From positions 142,204-206,203 of the forward strand of contig CBFHQL010000001.1 of assembly GCA_965658025.1 (NCBI GenBank): 64,000 nucleotides of DNA, given 5' to 3'. Within the stretch, counting starts at the first letter, position 1. Each line of letters begins with the position of its first letter. The DNA comes from UBA3537 sp965658025. GTDB lineage: Bacteria > Bacteroidota > Bacteroidia > Flavobacteriales > Flavobacteriaceae. Shown here piece by piece: positions 35,770 to 43,609 of this stretch. The notes below the pieces were generated by a model. The model was given only the letters and a program-made list of their open reading frames with translations, searched no databases and was not told the DNA's origin. A program made the translations under genes and the position numbers.

Positions 35770-36909
35770 ATGAAACGTCTAACTCTATTTGCAATGTTTT
35801 GCACAACAACTTTATGGGCCCAAACACAATACGAGTTGCTCGAAACCGAAACTTTAGGGGAGCGAGAATTAAAGATACAACTGCCTAGAAATTACGACGA
35901 AAACGCTGAAAATTACTACCCACTTATCCTAACTTTTGATGGCGACTATCTGTTTGAAGTTGTGGCTGGGAATACCGATTATGTGGCCTATTGGGACGAT
36001 ATGCCGGAAGCGATTATTGTTGGTATAAATCAAAGTGATACAAGAGCGGAAGATTTATTCATTTCCGATAACACATTTTTCCCCATCAATTCAGGTGCCC
36101 AATTCTATGAATTTATTAGTGACGAACTCATCCCATTTTTAGAAGACAATTACAGGGTCAGTGATTTCAGAGTTGCCGTAGGACATGGAGATTCAGCCAA
36201 TTACATTCAGTTTTTTACCTTTAAAAATAAATCCGTTTTCCAGGCCTATGTAGTAATGAGCCCTAGCTTATCGCCCTATATGACAGATAATCTTACGGCA
36301 TTTTTGAGCGAAATCAAAACTCCATTATTTCTGTACCTCTCCACAGCAACAGAAGATTTCCGAGATAACCGTAAAGAAATCTTAGAACTCAACTCTAAAA
36401 TAGAAGCAATAGAATCAGAACATTTATTTTATGCTTTTGACAATTTTGAAGGGGCAAATCATTATGCCTTAGCCAATCGCTCTATTCCAAAAGCCCTACA
36501 TCACATTTTTTTGATTTATCAACCCATTTCTCGTGCAGAATATAAAAAACACATTTTAACTTTAGAAACATCACCAGTCAGTTATTTGACTGAAAAGTAT
36601 GAAAAGATTGAACAACTGTTTGACGTAGAAAAGCAAATTTTACTAAATGATTTTCGGGCGATTGCAACTGCGATTGAAAAGAACAAAACGTACGAATATT
36701 TTAAAGACTTAGCAAAATTAGCACGGAACGAATATCCTGATGCGCTGCTAAACAATTATTATATGGGTCGTTTTTATGAAGCCACAGGCAACCCCAAGAA
36801 AGCAATAAAAACATATCAAGAGGCCTACATTTATCAAGAAATTGACGGTATCACAAAAGACGATTTACTGGATCGAGCCGACCGTCTAAAAGCAGAATTT
36901 GGATACTGA
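35770..36909 (+). CDS. secreted alpha/beta-hydrolase (esterase D/IroE-like)
   Basis: A 379-residue protein. ATG 35770 gives a clean signal peptide (MKRLTLFAMFCTTTLWAQ); an upstream GTG at 35743 would only lengthen it. The body is a putative-esterase (PF00756-like) alpha/beta hydrolase with PLILTFDGDYLFEVV. The nucleophile elbow reads VGHGDSANY, unlike the usual GxSxGG, so the Ser in GDSA is the probable nucleophile. The last ~100 residues contain a TPR-like helical segment (NNYYMGRFYEATGNPKKAIK). Its stop overlaps the radA start (TGATG). Substrate unknown. Confidence 0.82.
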   Translation: MKRLTLFAMFCTTTLWAQTQYELLETETLGERELKIQLPRNYDENAENYYPLILTFDGDYLFEVVAGNTDYVAYWDDMPEAIIVGINQSDTRAEDLFISDNTFFPINSGAQFYEFISDELIPFLEDNYRVSDFRVAVGHGDSANYIQFFTFKNKSVFQAYVVMSPSLSPYMTDNLTAFLSEIKTPLFLYLSTATEDFRDNRKEILELNSKIEAIESEHLFYAFDNFEGANHYALANRSIPKALHHIFLIYQPISRAEYKKHILTLETSPVSYLTEKYEKIEQLFDVEKQILLNDFRAIATAIEKNKTYEYFKDLAKLARNEYPDALLNNYYMGRFYEATGNPKKAIKTYQEAYIYQEIDGITKDDLLDRADRLKAEFGY

Positions 36910-38267
36910 TGGCGAAACTAAAAACAACATTTTTTTGTCAAAGTTGTGGCGCTCAATTTTCCAAATGGCAAGGGCAATGCACCTCATGCAAATCGTGGAA
37001 TACGATTGTTGAAGAACTCGTCCAAAAACCTGAAAAAAGTACCTGGAAAACTACCAATTCTTCAGCAAAAGAACGCGTCTCTAAACCTTTGAAAATCGCT
37101 GAAATAGACACCACAAAAACCCCAAGATTGAACACCACAGACGATGAATTGAATAGAGTTTTGGGCGGAGGTATTGTTCCGGGATCGCTCATTCTTTTGG
37201 GGGGCGAACCGGGCATAGGCAAAAGCACACTTATGCTGCAATTGTCTTTAAAACTACCCTACAAAACATTATATGTCTCAGGCGAAGAAAGTCAAAAACA
37301 AATCAAACTTCGTGCGGAGCGGATTCATCCCAGTAGCGAACAATGCTATATTTTAACAGAGACCAAAACACAACATATCTTTAGACAAATTGAAGCTTTA
37401 GCCCCCGATATTCTTGTCATTGATTCCATTCAAACCCTTCAGAGCGATTTTTTAGAAGCTTCTGCCGGAAGTGTTTCGCAAATTAAGCAGTGTACTACTG
37501 AATTGATGAAATTTGCTAAAGAAACGGCTACTCCAGTCATTTTAATAGGGCATATTACCAAGGATGGTAGTATTGCCGGGCCCAAAATTTTGGAGCATAT
37601 GGTGGATACTGTATTGCAATTTGAGGGCGATCGCAACCATGTATTTAGAATTTTACGTGCACACAAAAACCGATTTGGTTCCACACACGAGTTGGGGATT
37701 TATGAAATGCAAGGCACTGGCTTGAGAGAAGTCAAAAATCCATCAGAGATTTTGATTTCAAAAAAAGACGTTGCACTTTCTGGTAACGCCATTGCGGTAA
37801 CTCTTGAAGGGATGCGTCCGTTATTAGTGGAGGTTCAGGCACTAGTGAGTTCTGCGGTTTATGGTACGCCACAGCGGAGCGCCACAGGATTTAATGCCAA
37901 AAGACTCAATATGTTGTTGGCGGTACTCGAAAAACGTGCAGGATTTCGTTTGGGCGCAAAAGATGTATTCTTGAATATAACAGGGGGAATTACAGTGGAC
38001 GATCCTGCTATTGATTTGGCTGTTGTTGCCGCTATTTTATCCTCAAATAATGATGATGCGCTTAGCGACAATTTTTGCTTTGCTGGAGAGGTCGGGCTTT
38101 CTGGAGAAATCCGTCCTGTACAGCGTGTAGAACAACGCATTATGGAGGCCGAAAAACTTGGTTTTGAAGCTATTTTTATTGCTAAACATAACAAATTTAG
38201 CTTGACGCCTTCTAAAATTAAAATTCACCTACTTTCCAAAATAGAGGATTTATTGAATTTTATTTAA
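36909..38267 (+). CDS. radA: DNA repair protein RadA
   Basis: A 452-residue branch-migration ATPase acting in recombinational repair. The N-terminal zinc ribbon uses Cys 10, 13, 24 and 27. Walker A GGEPGIGKST is at about residue 97, the RadA-specific KNRFG motif is present, and a Lon-like C-terminal domain follows. All family hallmarks and the usual length are present. It begins within the esterase stop codon and ends before a terminator at 38286-38310. Confidence 0.97.
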   Translation: MAKLKTTFFCQSCGAQFSKWQGQCTSCKSWNTIVEELVQKPEKSTWKTTNSSAKERVSKPLKIAEIDTTKTPRLNTTDDELNRVLGGGIVPGSLILLGGEPGIGKSTLMLQLSLKLPYKTLYVSGEESQKQIKLRAERIHPSSEQCYILTETKTQHIFRQIEALAPDILVIDSIQTLQSDFLEASAGSVSQIKQCTTELMKFAKETATPVILIGHITKDGSIAGPKILEHMVDTVLQFEGDRNHVFRILRAHKNRFGSTHELGIYEMQGTGLREVKNPSEILISKKDVALSGNAIAVTLEGMRPLLVEVQALVSSAVYGTPQRSATGFNAKRLNMLLAVLEKRAGFRLGAKDVFLNITGGITVDDPAIDLAVVAAILSSNNDDALSDNFCFAGEVGLSGEIRPVQRVEQRIMEAEKLGFEAIFIAKHNKFSLTPSKIKIHLLSKIEDLLNFI

Positions 38268-38285
38268 GGAAAAAAACGATGAAAA

Positions 38286-38310
38286 AAAAGCCCTAAAGTT
38301 CAGGGCTTTT
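38286..38310. terminator. bidirectional intrinsic terminator
   Basis: A 9-bp stem AAAAGCCCT / AGGGCTTTT with a 7-base loop, a T-run following and an A-run preceding, between the convergent radA and bacilliredoxin genes. Confidence 0.9.
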
Positions 38311-38316
38311 ATTTTT

Positions 38317-38727
38317 TTAGCAATATTCGTTATAGGCGTTAATTAGATTTTCTGCGATGAGTTCTGCAGGTCGGCCCTCAATGTGGTGGCGTTCGAGCAT
38401 ATGAACCAATTCGCCATCTTTAAACAATGCCATACAAGGCGAGCTTGGCGGAAAGGGAATCATATGTTCACGGGCTTTATCGACCGCTTCTTTATCAACC
38501 CCTGCAAAAACAGTAACGGTTTGTGTTGGGCGTTTTTCGTTTTGCAAACTTTGTATAGCGCCTGGGCGTGCATTGGCGGCCGCACAACCACAAACAGAGT
38601 TGACCACAACAAGTGTTGTGCCTGGTTTTGCCAAAGCAGCATCAACAGCTTCAGCACTATATAATTCTTCAAATCCTACTTGCGTAAGGTGTTCACGCAT
38701 TGGTTTTACTAATTCAGCTGGGTACAT
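38317..38727 (-). CDS. bacilliredoxin, BrxA/BrxB (YphP) family
   Basis: A 136-residue thioredoxin-fold protein with the CxC active site in VNSVCGCAAANARPG (Cys 46 and Cys 48), the bacilliredoxin signature. In Firmicutes these remove bacillithiol from protein thiols; whether this organism makes bacillithiol cannot be seen here, although many Bacteroidota are thought to. Divergent from the TerB-DnaJ gene. Confidence 0.9.
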   Translation of the reverse strand: MYPAELVKPMREHLTQVGFEELYSAEAVDAALAKPGTTLVVVNSVCGCAAANARPGAIQSLQNEKRPTQTVTVFAGVDKEAVDKAREHMIPFPPSSPCMALFKDGELVHMLERHHIEGRPAELIAENLINAYNEYC

Positions 38728-38868
38728 AGGTTTATTTTAATAATTAGGCACAAAGATAAACAATTGTGTTTCAAATTGTGGGGCTATTGAACGTTATAAA
38801 TGTTAAATTCAATTTAAAATAATAAACTTATTTCCGTAGGTTTGATGCTTTAATATTGAATATATAAC

Positions 38869-39594
38869 ATGAGTTTTGCAAAATGGATTGGAGCTTCTGT
38901 GGGTTGGTCTTTTGGAGGACCAATTGGAGCAATTATTGGATTGGCTTTGGGGAGTTTGTTTGATAAATCAACCACACCCAACAAGAGCTATACTAGGGCA
39001 AGAACCCAAACACAATCCGGAGATTTTGAAGTGAGTTTACTCATTTTAGCTTCATTGGTTATCAAAGCGGATGGCAAACAAGACCAACGAGAATTGGATT
39101 TTGTACGCCGTCAATTTGTACAAATGTATGGTAAAGAGCGTGCCAATCATGCGTTTAGACTATTTAAAGAAATCAATAAACAAACGAATATTTCACTGCG
39201 TCAAGTATGTTTGCAAATTCAACAGATGATGGACCATGCATCGCGTTTACAATTGTTACATTTCTTATTTGGTATTGCAAAATCGGATGGGCATGTAGCC
39301 GCAAGCGAGGTTTCTATTATAGAGCAGATGGCACGTTATTTAGGGATCAATCCTAGAGATTTTGAAAGCATCAAAGCCATGTTTTATGACAGTACCGATA
39401 ATGCCTATAAAATATTAGAACTTCAAAAGGGCGCTACACCTCAAGATATTAAAAAAGCGTATCGCCGAATGGCCAAAAAATATCATCCAGATAAAGTGCA
39501 ACACTTAGGGGAAGAACATCAAAAAGGAGCTGAAGAAAAGTTTAGAAAAGTTCAAGAAGCGTATGAGCAACTTCAAAAAGAATTGGGCTTTTAA
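38869..39594 (+). CDS. TerB-like and J-domain co-chaperone, DjlA-like
   Basis: A 241-residue protein. A Gly-rich hydrophobic N-terminal segment (GWSFGGPIGAIIGLALGS) probably associates with the membrane. It is followed by a TerB-like helical domain (about 55-165) and a C-terminal J domain (about 180-241) with the HPD tripeptide in KKYHPDKVQ. The order matches DjlA-type co-chaperones that stimulate DnaK. No DnaK gene is near. Confidence 0.88.
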   Translation: MSFAKWIGASVGWSFGGPIGAIIGLALGSLFDKSTTPNKSYTRARTQTQSGDFEVSLLILASLVIKADGKQDQRELDFVRRQFVQMYGKERANHAFRLFKEINKQTNISLRQVCLQIQQMMDHASRLQLLHFLFGIAKSDGHVAASEVSIIEQMARYLGINPRDFESIKAMFYDSTDNAYKILELQKGATPQDIKKAYRRMAKKYHPDKVQHLGEEHQKGAEEKFRKVQEAYEQLQKELGF

Positions 39595-39612
39595 CCTCAA
39601 TATTTTTGAAGA

Positions 39613-41886
39613 TTATTTCATTTTATATCTTAATCCAAAAAACATTCGTCGTCCTTGATTAGGCGCAAAAATATATGTAGGATCAAACGTTAGTCCGTAG
39701 GGATTGTCTGGTGTTGCCACAGCATTTCCATTATTATCAAAAACGACATCTTCGTCAAATGGATCATTGGCTCTTGCGATAATAAAAGGATTTCCTCTAT
39801 TTGGTGTCCAATTCAAAACATTCTTTACGCCTGCATATAGCTCAATATCTTGTAGCCCTTTGAACGTAAATTGTATGTTTTGAATACTCCATAACGGCGA
39901 TTTATCTTTTCTGGGGTCAAGCTCATTCAGCACAGGCAATCTCATAGGACCAATTAAATTTCCAGTGTAGTCAATGCTAAAACTGTTTTTTATATTCGAA
40001 TATGAAATAGACCATGTTCCAGAAAATTTCTCGGTTAGTATTTGTTGTTCTGTTACACCATTTTCATTTTTAGAAACTTCTTGAAAAGTAAGTCCAATAC
40101 CTCCTTTAAGATTTTGTGAAAGCACTGCATCAAAATTCACACTTGCACCAAAAGTTGTCGCCAAGCCATTTAAATTATCGTAAATAATTTGGTTAGGGTT
40201 GGTGTCATAATCGGGGAGGATAGCGTTTGTAAAATAGGTATACCAAGCAGAGATATCTAATCCTAAAATACGCCCTTTTTTGGTATACATTTTCTTTAAA
40301 TAATTGACATTGACATTATAGGATTGCTCTGGATTCAATTCATTTTGAATAACCACCTCTCGAGCGCCATTGAGCGCTGCGTGTTCTTCTGTAAAGAGAT
40401 TGACAACCCTAAACCCTGTACCCATATTTATTCTAAACACATCGTCTTCTGTAGGGGTGTATTTGTAGGCCAAACGCGGAGTGAAAATAGATCCATGTCT
40501 GTTGTCATAATCATATCGCCCACCCAAAAGAAGTTTTTGTTTTCTGCTTAAAGTGATTTCATTTTGAATGAATAGCGATGGAATAAATACTTCATCGGTA
40601 GTCTTTGTGGCTGGTGTATTATCGTCATAGAAATTATATCTTCCACTGAGGCCAAAAAGCCAATCACTTTTTTGCGTAGAATAATCCCATGTGAGTTGCC
40701 CAAAGCCAATACGCTGTTGGGCAAGATAATAGGTATCTCCATAGACAGAATTTTGGTCGTGATCTGAATAGGAGAATTGAACAAACATTTTTTTATTAAT
40801 AGGAAGTTGATAGTTTCCAATAATTTCAAAACGAGAGGTATAAATACTTTCTCCATACACTTCATCGCCCCCCCTATTTTTTGGTGTCCATTGCAATTCT
40901 CCGCCCCAACGGTCTTCATAAAAGTACCGTCCAGCCAAAGAAAAGACGCGATTTTGACTCCTCTTAAAATCCCATTTTTGAAATACCGATATCCGATCCT
41001 GTAGGGTAACGTCCGTAAAGTTGTCGTTGTTGTTATCAATGGGGTTGCTATAGTTGTAATAATTAACGCCTAACAACATGCTGGTTTTGTCATTAACTTT
41101 TGCCTTTAGACCCAAGTCCAAATTGTATTCTTCCCAACTTGTTCCAAAAGAATCAAAAAACAACAACGGAGCGTTGTCAGGATGTTTTGTTACCACATTG
41201 ATGAGTCCGCCTACGGCTTCGCTTCCATATAAAGAGGATGCTGGGCCTTTGATAATTTCGACTTGATCGATTAAAGAACTTGGGATGCCCGACAATCCAT
41301 AAACAGTAGACAAACCACTTACGATGGGCATACCATCGATAAGCACTAGTGTGTATGGGCCTTCCAAACCATTGATGTGAATATCACCCGTATTGCATAC
41401 ACTACAATTGATTTGAGGGCGAACGCCATTCACATTTTGAAGTGCTTCAAAGATGTTTGGCGCTGGATTTTTTTTCAAAAATGTGGCGGAGTAAACCTCC
41501 ACAGGGATAGGGCTTTCTAATCGTTTTACAGGTTTCTGAGTTCCTGTTATGACCACTTCGTTCAAAAGCTCTATCTCTTCAAGTGAAATATTTATGATGA
41601 TATTTTGGTCAACTAGGAGTTGCTTTTTTACAGCTTTATACCCTGTAAAAGAAGCAATCAGTGTGTAGCTTCCCTTCTCGACACTTTCGATTACAAAAGT
41701 GCCATTAATAGTACTCATGACGCCTTTTGAAGTTCCCTTTAAATAAATGCTTGCATAGGGGATTGCCTCTCCATTTTGGGTGGTTACCTCACCAGAAATG
41801 GTAAATGTATTTGAGGCATTTGATATCGTGCATATAAAAAATAGTAAAAAGGTTAATTTTTTCACGACTTTAGTTTTAAAAAACAA
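39613..41886 (-). CDS. TonB-dependent receptor with CxxC plug motif (metal-linked)
   Basis: A 757-residue outer-membrane receptor. It has a signal peptide, a CarboxypepD-reg-like domain (about 27-112), a plug domain and a barrel ending in the aromatic FFGLRYKMK. The plug carries INCSVCNTGDIHINGLEG, a CxxC pair next to a His, a hallmark of one receptor subgroup. It is divergent from a DtxR-type regulator and ZIP transporter gene pair, with a shared palindrome between the promoters, so the cargo is likely a metal or metal complex. The -7 element on this strand is TACCTTTG at 41938-41931. Confidence 0.88.
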   Translation of the reverse strand: MFFKTKVVKKLTFLLFFICTISNASNTFTISGEVTTQNGEAIPYASIYLKGTSKGVMSTINGTFVIESVEKGSYTLIASFTGYKAVKKQLLVDQNIIINISLEEIELLNEVVITGTQKPVKRLESPIPVEVYSATFLKKNPAPNIFEALQNVNGVRPQINCSVCNTGDIHINGLEGPYTLVLIDGMPIVSGLSTVYGLSGIPSSLIDQVEIIKGPASSLYGSEAVGGLINVVTKHPDNAPLLFFDSFGTSWEEYNLDLGLKAKVNDKTSMLLGVNYYNYSNPIDNNNDNFTDVTLQDRISVFQKWDFKRSQNRVFSLAGRYFYEDRWGGELQWTPKNRGGDEVYGESIYTSRFEIIGNYQLPINKKMFVQFSYSDHDQNSVYGDTYYLAQQRIGFGQLTWDYSTQKSDWLFGLSGRYNFYDDNTPATKTTDEVFIPSLFIQNEITLSRKQKLLLGGRYDYDNRHGSIFTPRLAYKYTPTEDDVFRINMGTGFRVVNLFTEEHAALNGAREVVIQNELNPEQSYNVNVNYLKKMYTKKGRILGLDISAWYTYFTNAILPDYDTNPNQIIYDNLNGLATTFGASVNFDAVLSQNLKGGIGLTFQEVSKNENGVTEQQILTEKFSGTWSISYSNIKNSFSIDYTGNLIGPMRLPVLNELDPRKDKSPLWSIQNIQFTFKGLQDIELYAGVKNVLNWTPNRGNPFIIARANDPFDEDVVFDNNGNAVATPDNPYGLTFDPTYIFAPNQGRRMFFGLRYKMK

Positions 41887-41930
41887 GGCCCCATTGTTTA
41901 TATGGGCATATTGTTGTCATTTATTTTTTA

Positions 41931-41978
41931 CAAAGGTAATTTAAATTTTAGACAAGACTAAAAATTTATTTATATTTG
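41931..41978. promoter_or_regulatory. divergent promoters with central DtxR-type operator candidate
   Basis: A minus-strand -7 element TACCTTTG (41938-41931) and a plus-strand -7 element TATATTTG (41971-41978) face away from each other. Between them lies the perfect palindrome TTTTAG-N6-CTAAAA (41946-41963), where the -33 contacts of both promoters would fall. This is where a metal-dependent repressor would block both transcripts. Confidence 0.65.
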
Positions 41979-41996
41979 TATAAATAATTAATAATT

Positions 41997-42653
41997 GTGG
42001 TTACATTATCAGAAGAAAATTATTTAAAAGCTATTTACCATTTGGCGAAGCAAGATAATGCTTCGGTGAGTACTAATGCTATTGCACAAAAAATGCAAAC
42101 TAAAGCATCATCGGCGACGGACATGATTAAAAAACTTTCCGAAAAAGGTCATGTAGAATATCAGAAATATAAAGGGGTTAAATTGACAGAAAAAGGAAGG
42201 TTAGCGGCCGTTTCAGTCATTAGAAAACACAGACTTTGGGAAGTTTTTTTGGTAAAGAAACTTAATTTTTCTTGGGATGAGGTCCACGAAGTAGCCGAAC
42301 AATTAGAGCATATCAAATCCGACAAATTAACCCAACAATTGGACGCTTTTTTGGAGTACCCGAAGGAAGATCCACATGGCGATTCGATACCTGATGCTGA
42401 TGGAAATTTCTACCCAACCAAAAAAATCTTGTTAGCACAGATTGGTAAAAATCAAAGCTGTATTTGTGTTGGCGTCAAAGACTCTACAACAGATTTTCTG
42501 CAATATTTAGACAAGCACAATATTGCATTAGGCACAAAAATCAAAGTCATTTCAAAAGAATCTTTTGATGAATCAATGACCCTAAAAATTAATAAAACTG
42601 AATTGGCGATTTCTAAAGAGGTTGCCCACAATTTATTTGTAAAAATCAATTAA
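41997..42653 (+). CDS. DtxR/MntR family metal-dependent regulator
   Basis: A 218-residue repressor beginning with GTG. The N-terminal winged HTH (about 1-65: LSEENYLKAIYHLAKQDN and MQTKASSATDMIKKLSEKG) is followed by the metal-binding/dimerisation domain (ISVIRKHRLWEVFLVKKL-type helix and the late DPHGDSIPD block). The C-terminal domain (about 150-218) is FeoA/SH3-like. The HRLWE...DPHG pattern fits both iron and manganese sensors, so the metal is undetermined. It is 2 bp ahead of the ZIP gene and divergent from the TonB receptor. Confidence 0.93.
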   Translation: MVTLSEENYLKAIYHLAKQDNASVSTNAIAQKMQTKASSATDMIKKLSEKGHVEYQKYKGVKLTEKGRLAAVSVIRKHRLWEVFLVKKLNFSWDEVHEVAEQLEHIKSDKLTQQLDAFLEYPKEDPHGDSIPDADGNFYPTKKILLAQIGKNQSCICVGVKDSTTDFLQYLDKHNIALGTKIKVISKESFDESMTLKINKTELAISKEVAHNLFVKIN

Positions 42654-42655
42654 GT

Positions 42656-43480
42656 ATGTTAGATCAAATCATCAATTATTTTGAATCCATCGATCCGATA
42701 TTGGCGGCGCTTTATGCATCGTTATTTACTTGGATTCTAACGGCACTTGGCGCCGCATTAGTATTTTTCTTCAAAGGGATGAACAGGGGTCTGCTTGATG
42801 GTATGCTTGGGTTCACAGGGGGTGTTATGGTAGCTGCAAGTTTTTGGAGTTTGCTCGCACCAGGAATAGAAATGAGTCCTGGCGAGGGCTTTGTCAAAGT
42901 GATTCCTGCAGCTGTTGGTTTTGGTTTAGGAGCTTTATTTTTATTTGGTTTAGACAAAATTCTTCCTCATTTGCATATCAATTTTAAAGAAACCGAAAAA
43001 GAAGGAGTCAAATCTCCGTGGCATCGAACAACTTTATTAGTTTTAGCCATTACCATGCACAATATTCCGGAGGGTTTGGCTGTAGGTGTTTTGTTTGGCG
43101 GTGTTGCTGCTGGAATTCCAGAAGCTACTATTGGTGGTGCCGTAGCATTGGCTTTGGGTATTGGGATTCAAAATTTTCCAGAAGGAATCGCAGTGTCTAT
43201 GCCGCTTAGGCGTCAGGGCGTAAGCCGTTTTAAAAGTTTTTGGTATGGACAATTATCGGCTATTGTGGAGCCCATAGCTGCTGTTTTAGGGGCATTGGCT
43301 GTCACTTTTTTTACACCAATTTTGCCTTATGCATTGGCTTTTGCTGCAGGCGCAATGATTTTTGTGGTGGTTGAAGAAGTTATCCCTGAAACACAAAGAG
43401 ATAAATATACCGATATTGCTACGCTTGGATTTATTGGAGGATTTATTGTAATGATGACTTTAGATGTGGCTTTGGGTTAA
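42656..43480 (+). CDS. ZIP family divalent-metal transporter
   Basis: A 274-residue membrane protein with about eight helices. The two conserved metal-binding helices are seen as HNIPEGLAVGVLF and QNFPEGIAVSMPL. It imports Zn, Fe or Mn into the cytosol (GufA-type subgroup by look). Co-transcribed with the DtxR-type gene (2-bp spacing). Its last 4 bases overlap the 3' end of the tiny FeoB-associated gene on the other strand. Confidence 0.93.
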   Translation: MLDQIINYFESIDPILAALYASLFTWILTALGAALVFFFKGMNRGLLDGMLGFTGGVMVAASFWSLLAPGIEMSPGEGFVKVIPAAVGFGLGALFLFGLDKILPHLHINFKETEKEGVKSPWHRTTLLVLAITMHNIPEGLAVGVLFGGVAAGIPEATIGGAVALALGIGIQNFPEGIAVSMPLRRQGVSRFKSFWYGQLSAIVEPIAAVLGALAVTFFTPILPYALAFAAGAMIFVVVEEVIPETQRDKYTDIATLGFIGGFIVMMTLDVALG

Positions 43481-43605
43481 CAACCACAATTGTTTCCACC
43501 ACAATTTTTATTGTCTTTTTTTGACCTTATTTTTTTTCTAAGTAGAAATAAAACAGCGCCAATTGCTAAGATGCTTAAGATGAAAGTTTCAACTGATGAG
43601 TTCAA
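43477..43605 (-). CDS. FeoB-associated Cys-rich membrane peptide, 42 aa
   Basis: A short gene easily missed. It reads NSSVETFILSILAIGAVLFL, then basic residues, and ends KNCGGNNCGC. So it has one membrane helix (about 7-22), a basic stop-transfer and a Cys tail (Cys 35, 40 and 42). It starts with TTG at 43605, or with ATT at 43608, 4 or 1 bp after the feoB stop; no ATG is available. This is the layout of the FeoB-associated Cys-rich (FeoC-like in position only) peptides found after feoB in many bacteria. A role in Feo assembly or redox/iron handling is inference. Confidence 0.82.
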   Translation of the reverse strand: MNSSVETFILSILAIGAVLFLLRKKIRSKKDNKNCGGNNCGC

Positions 43606-43609
43606 AATG

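Noticed and set aside
40548..41039. 163-codon same-strand frame inside the TonB receptor gene
   Set aside because: Alternate frame of a clear receptor; low-complexity start.
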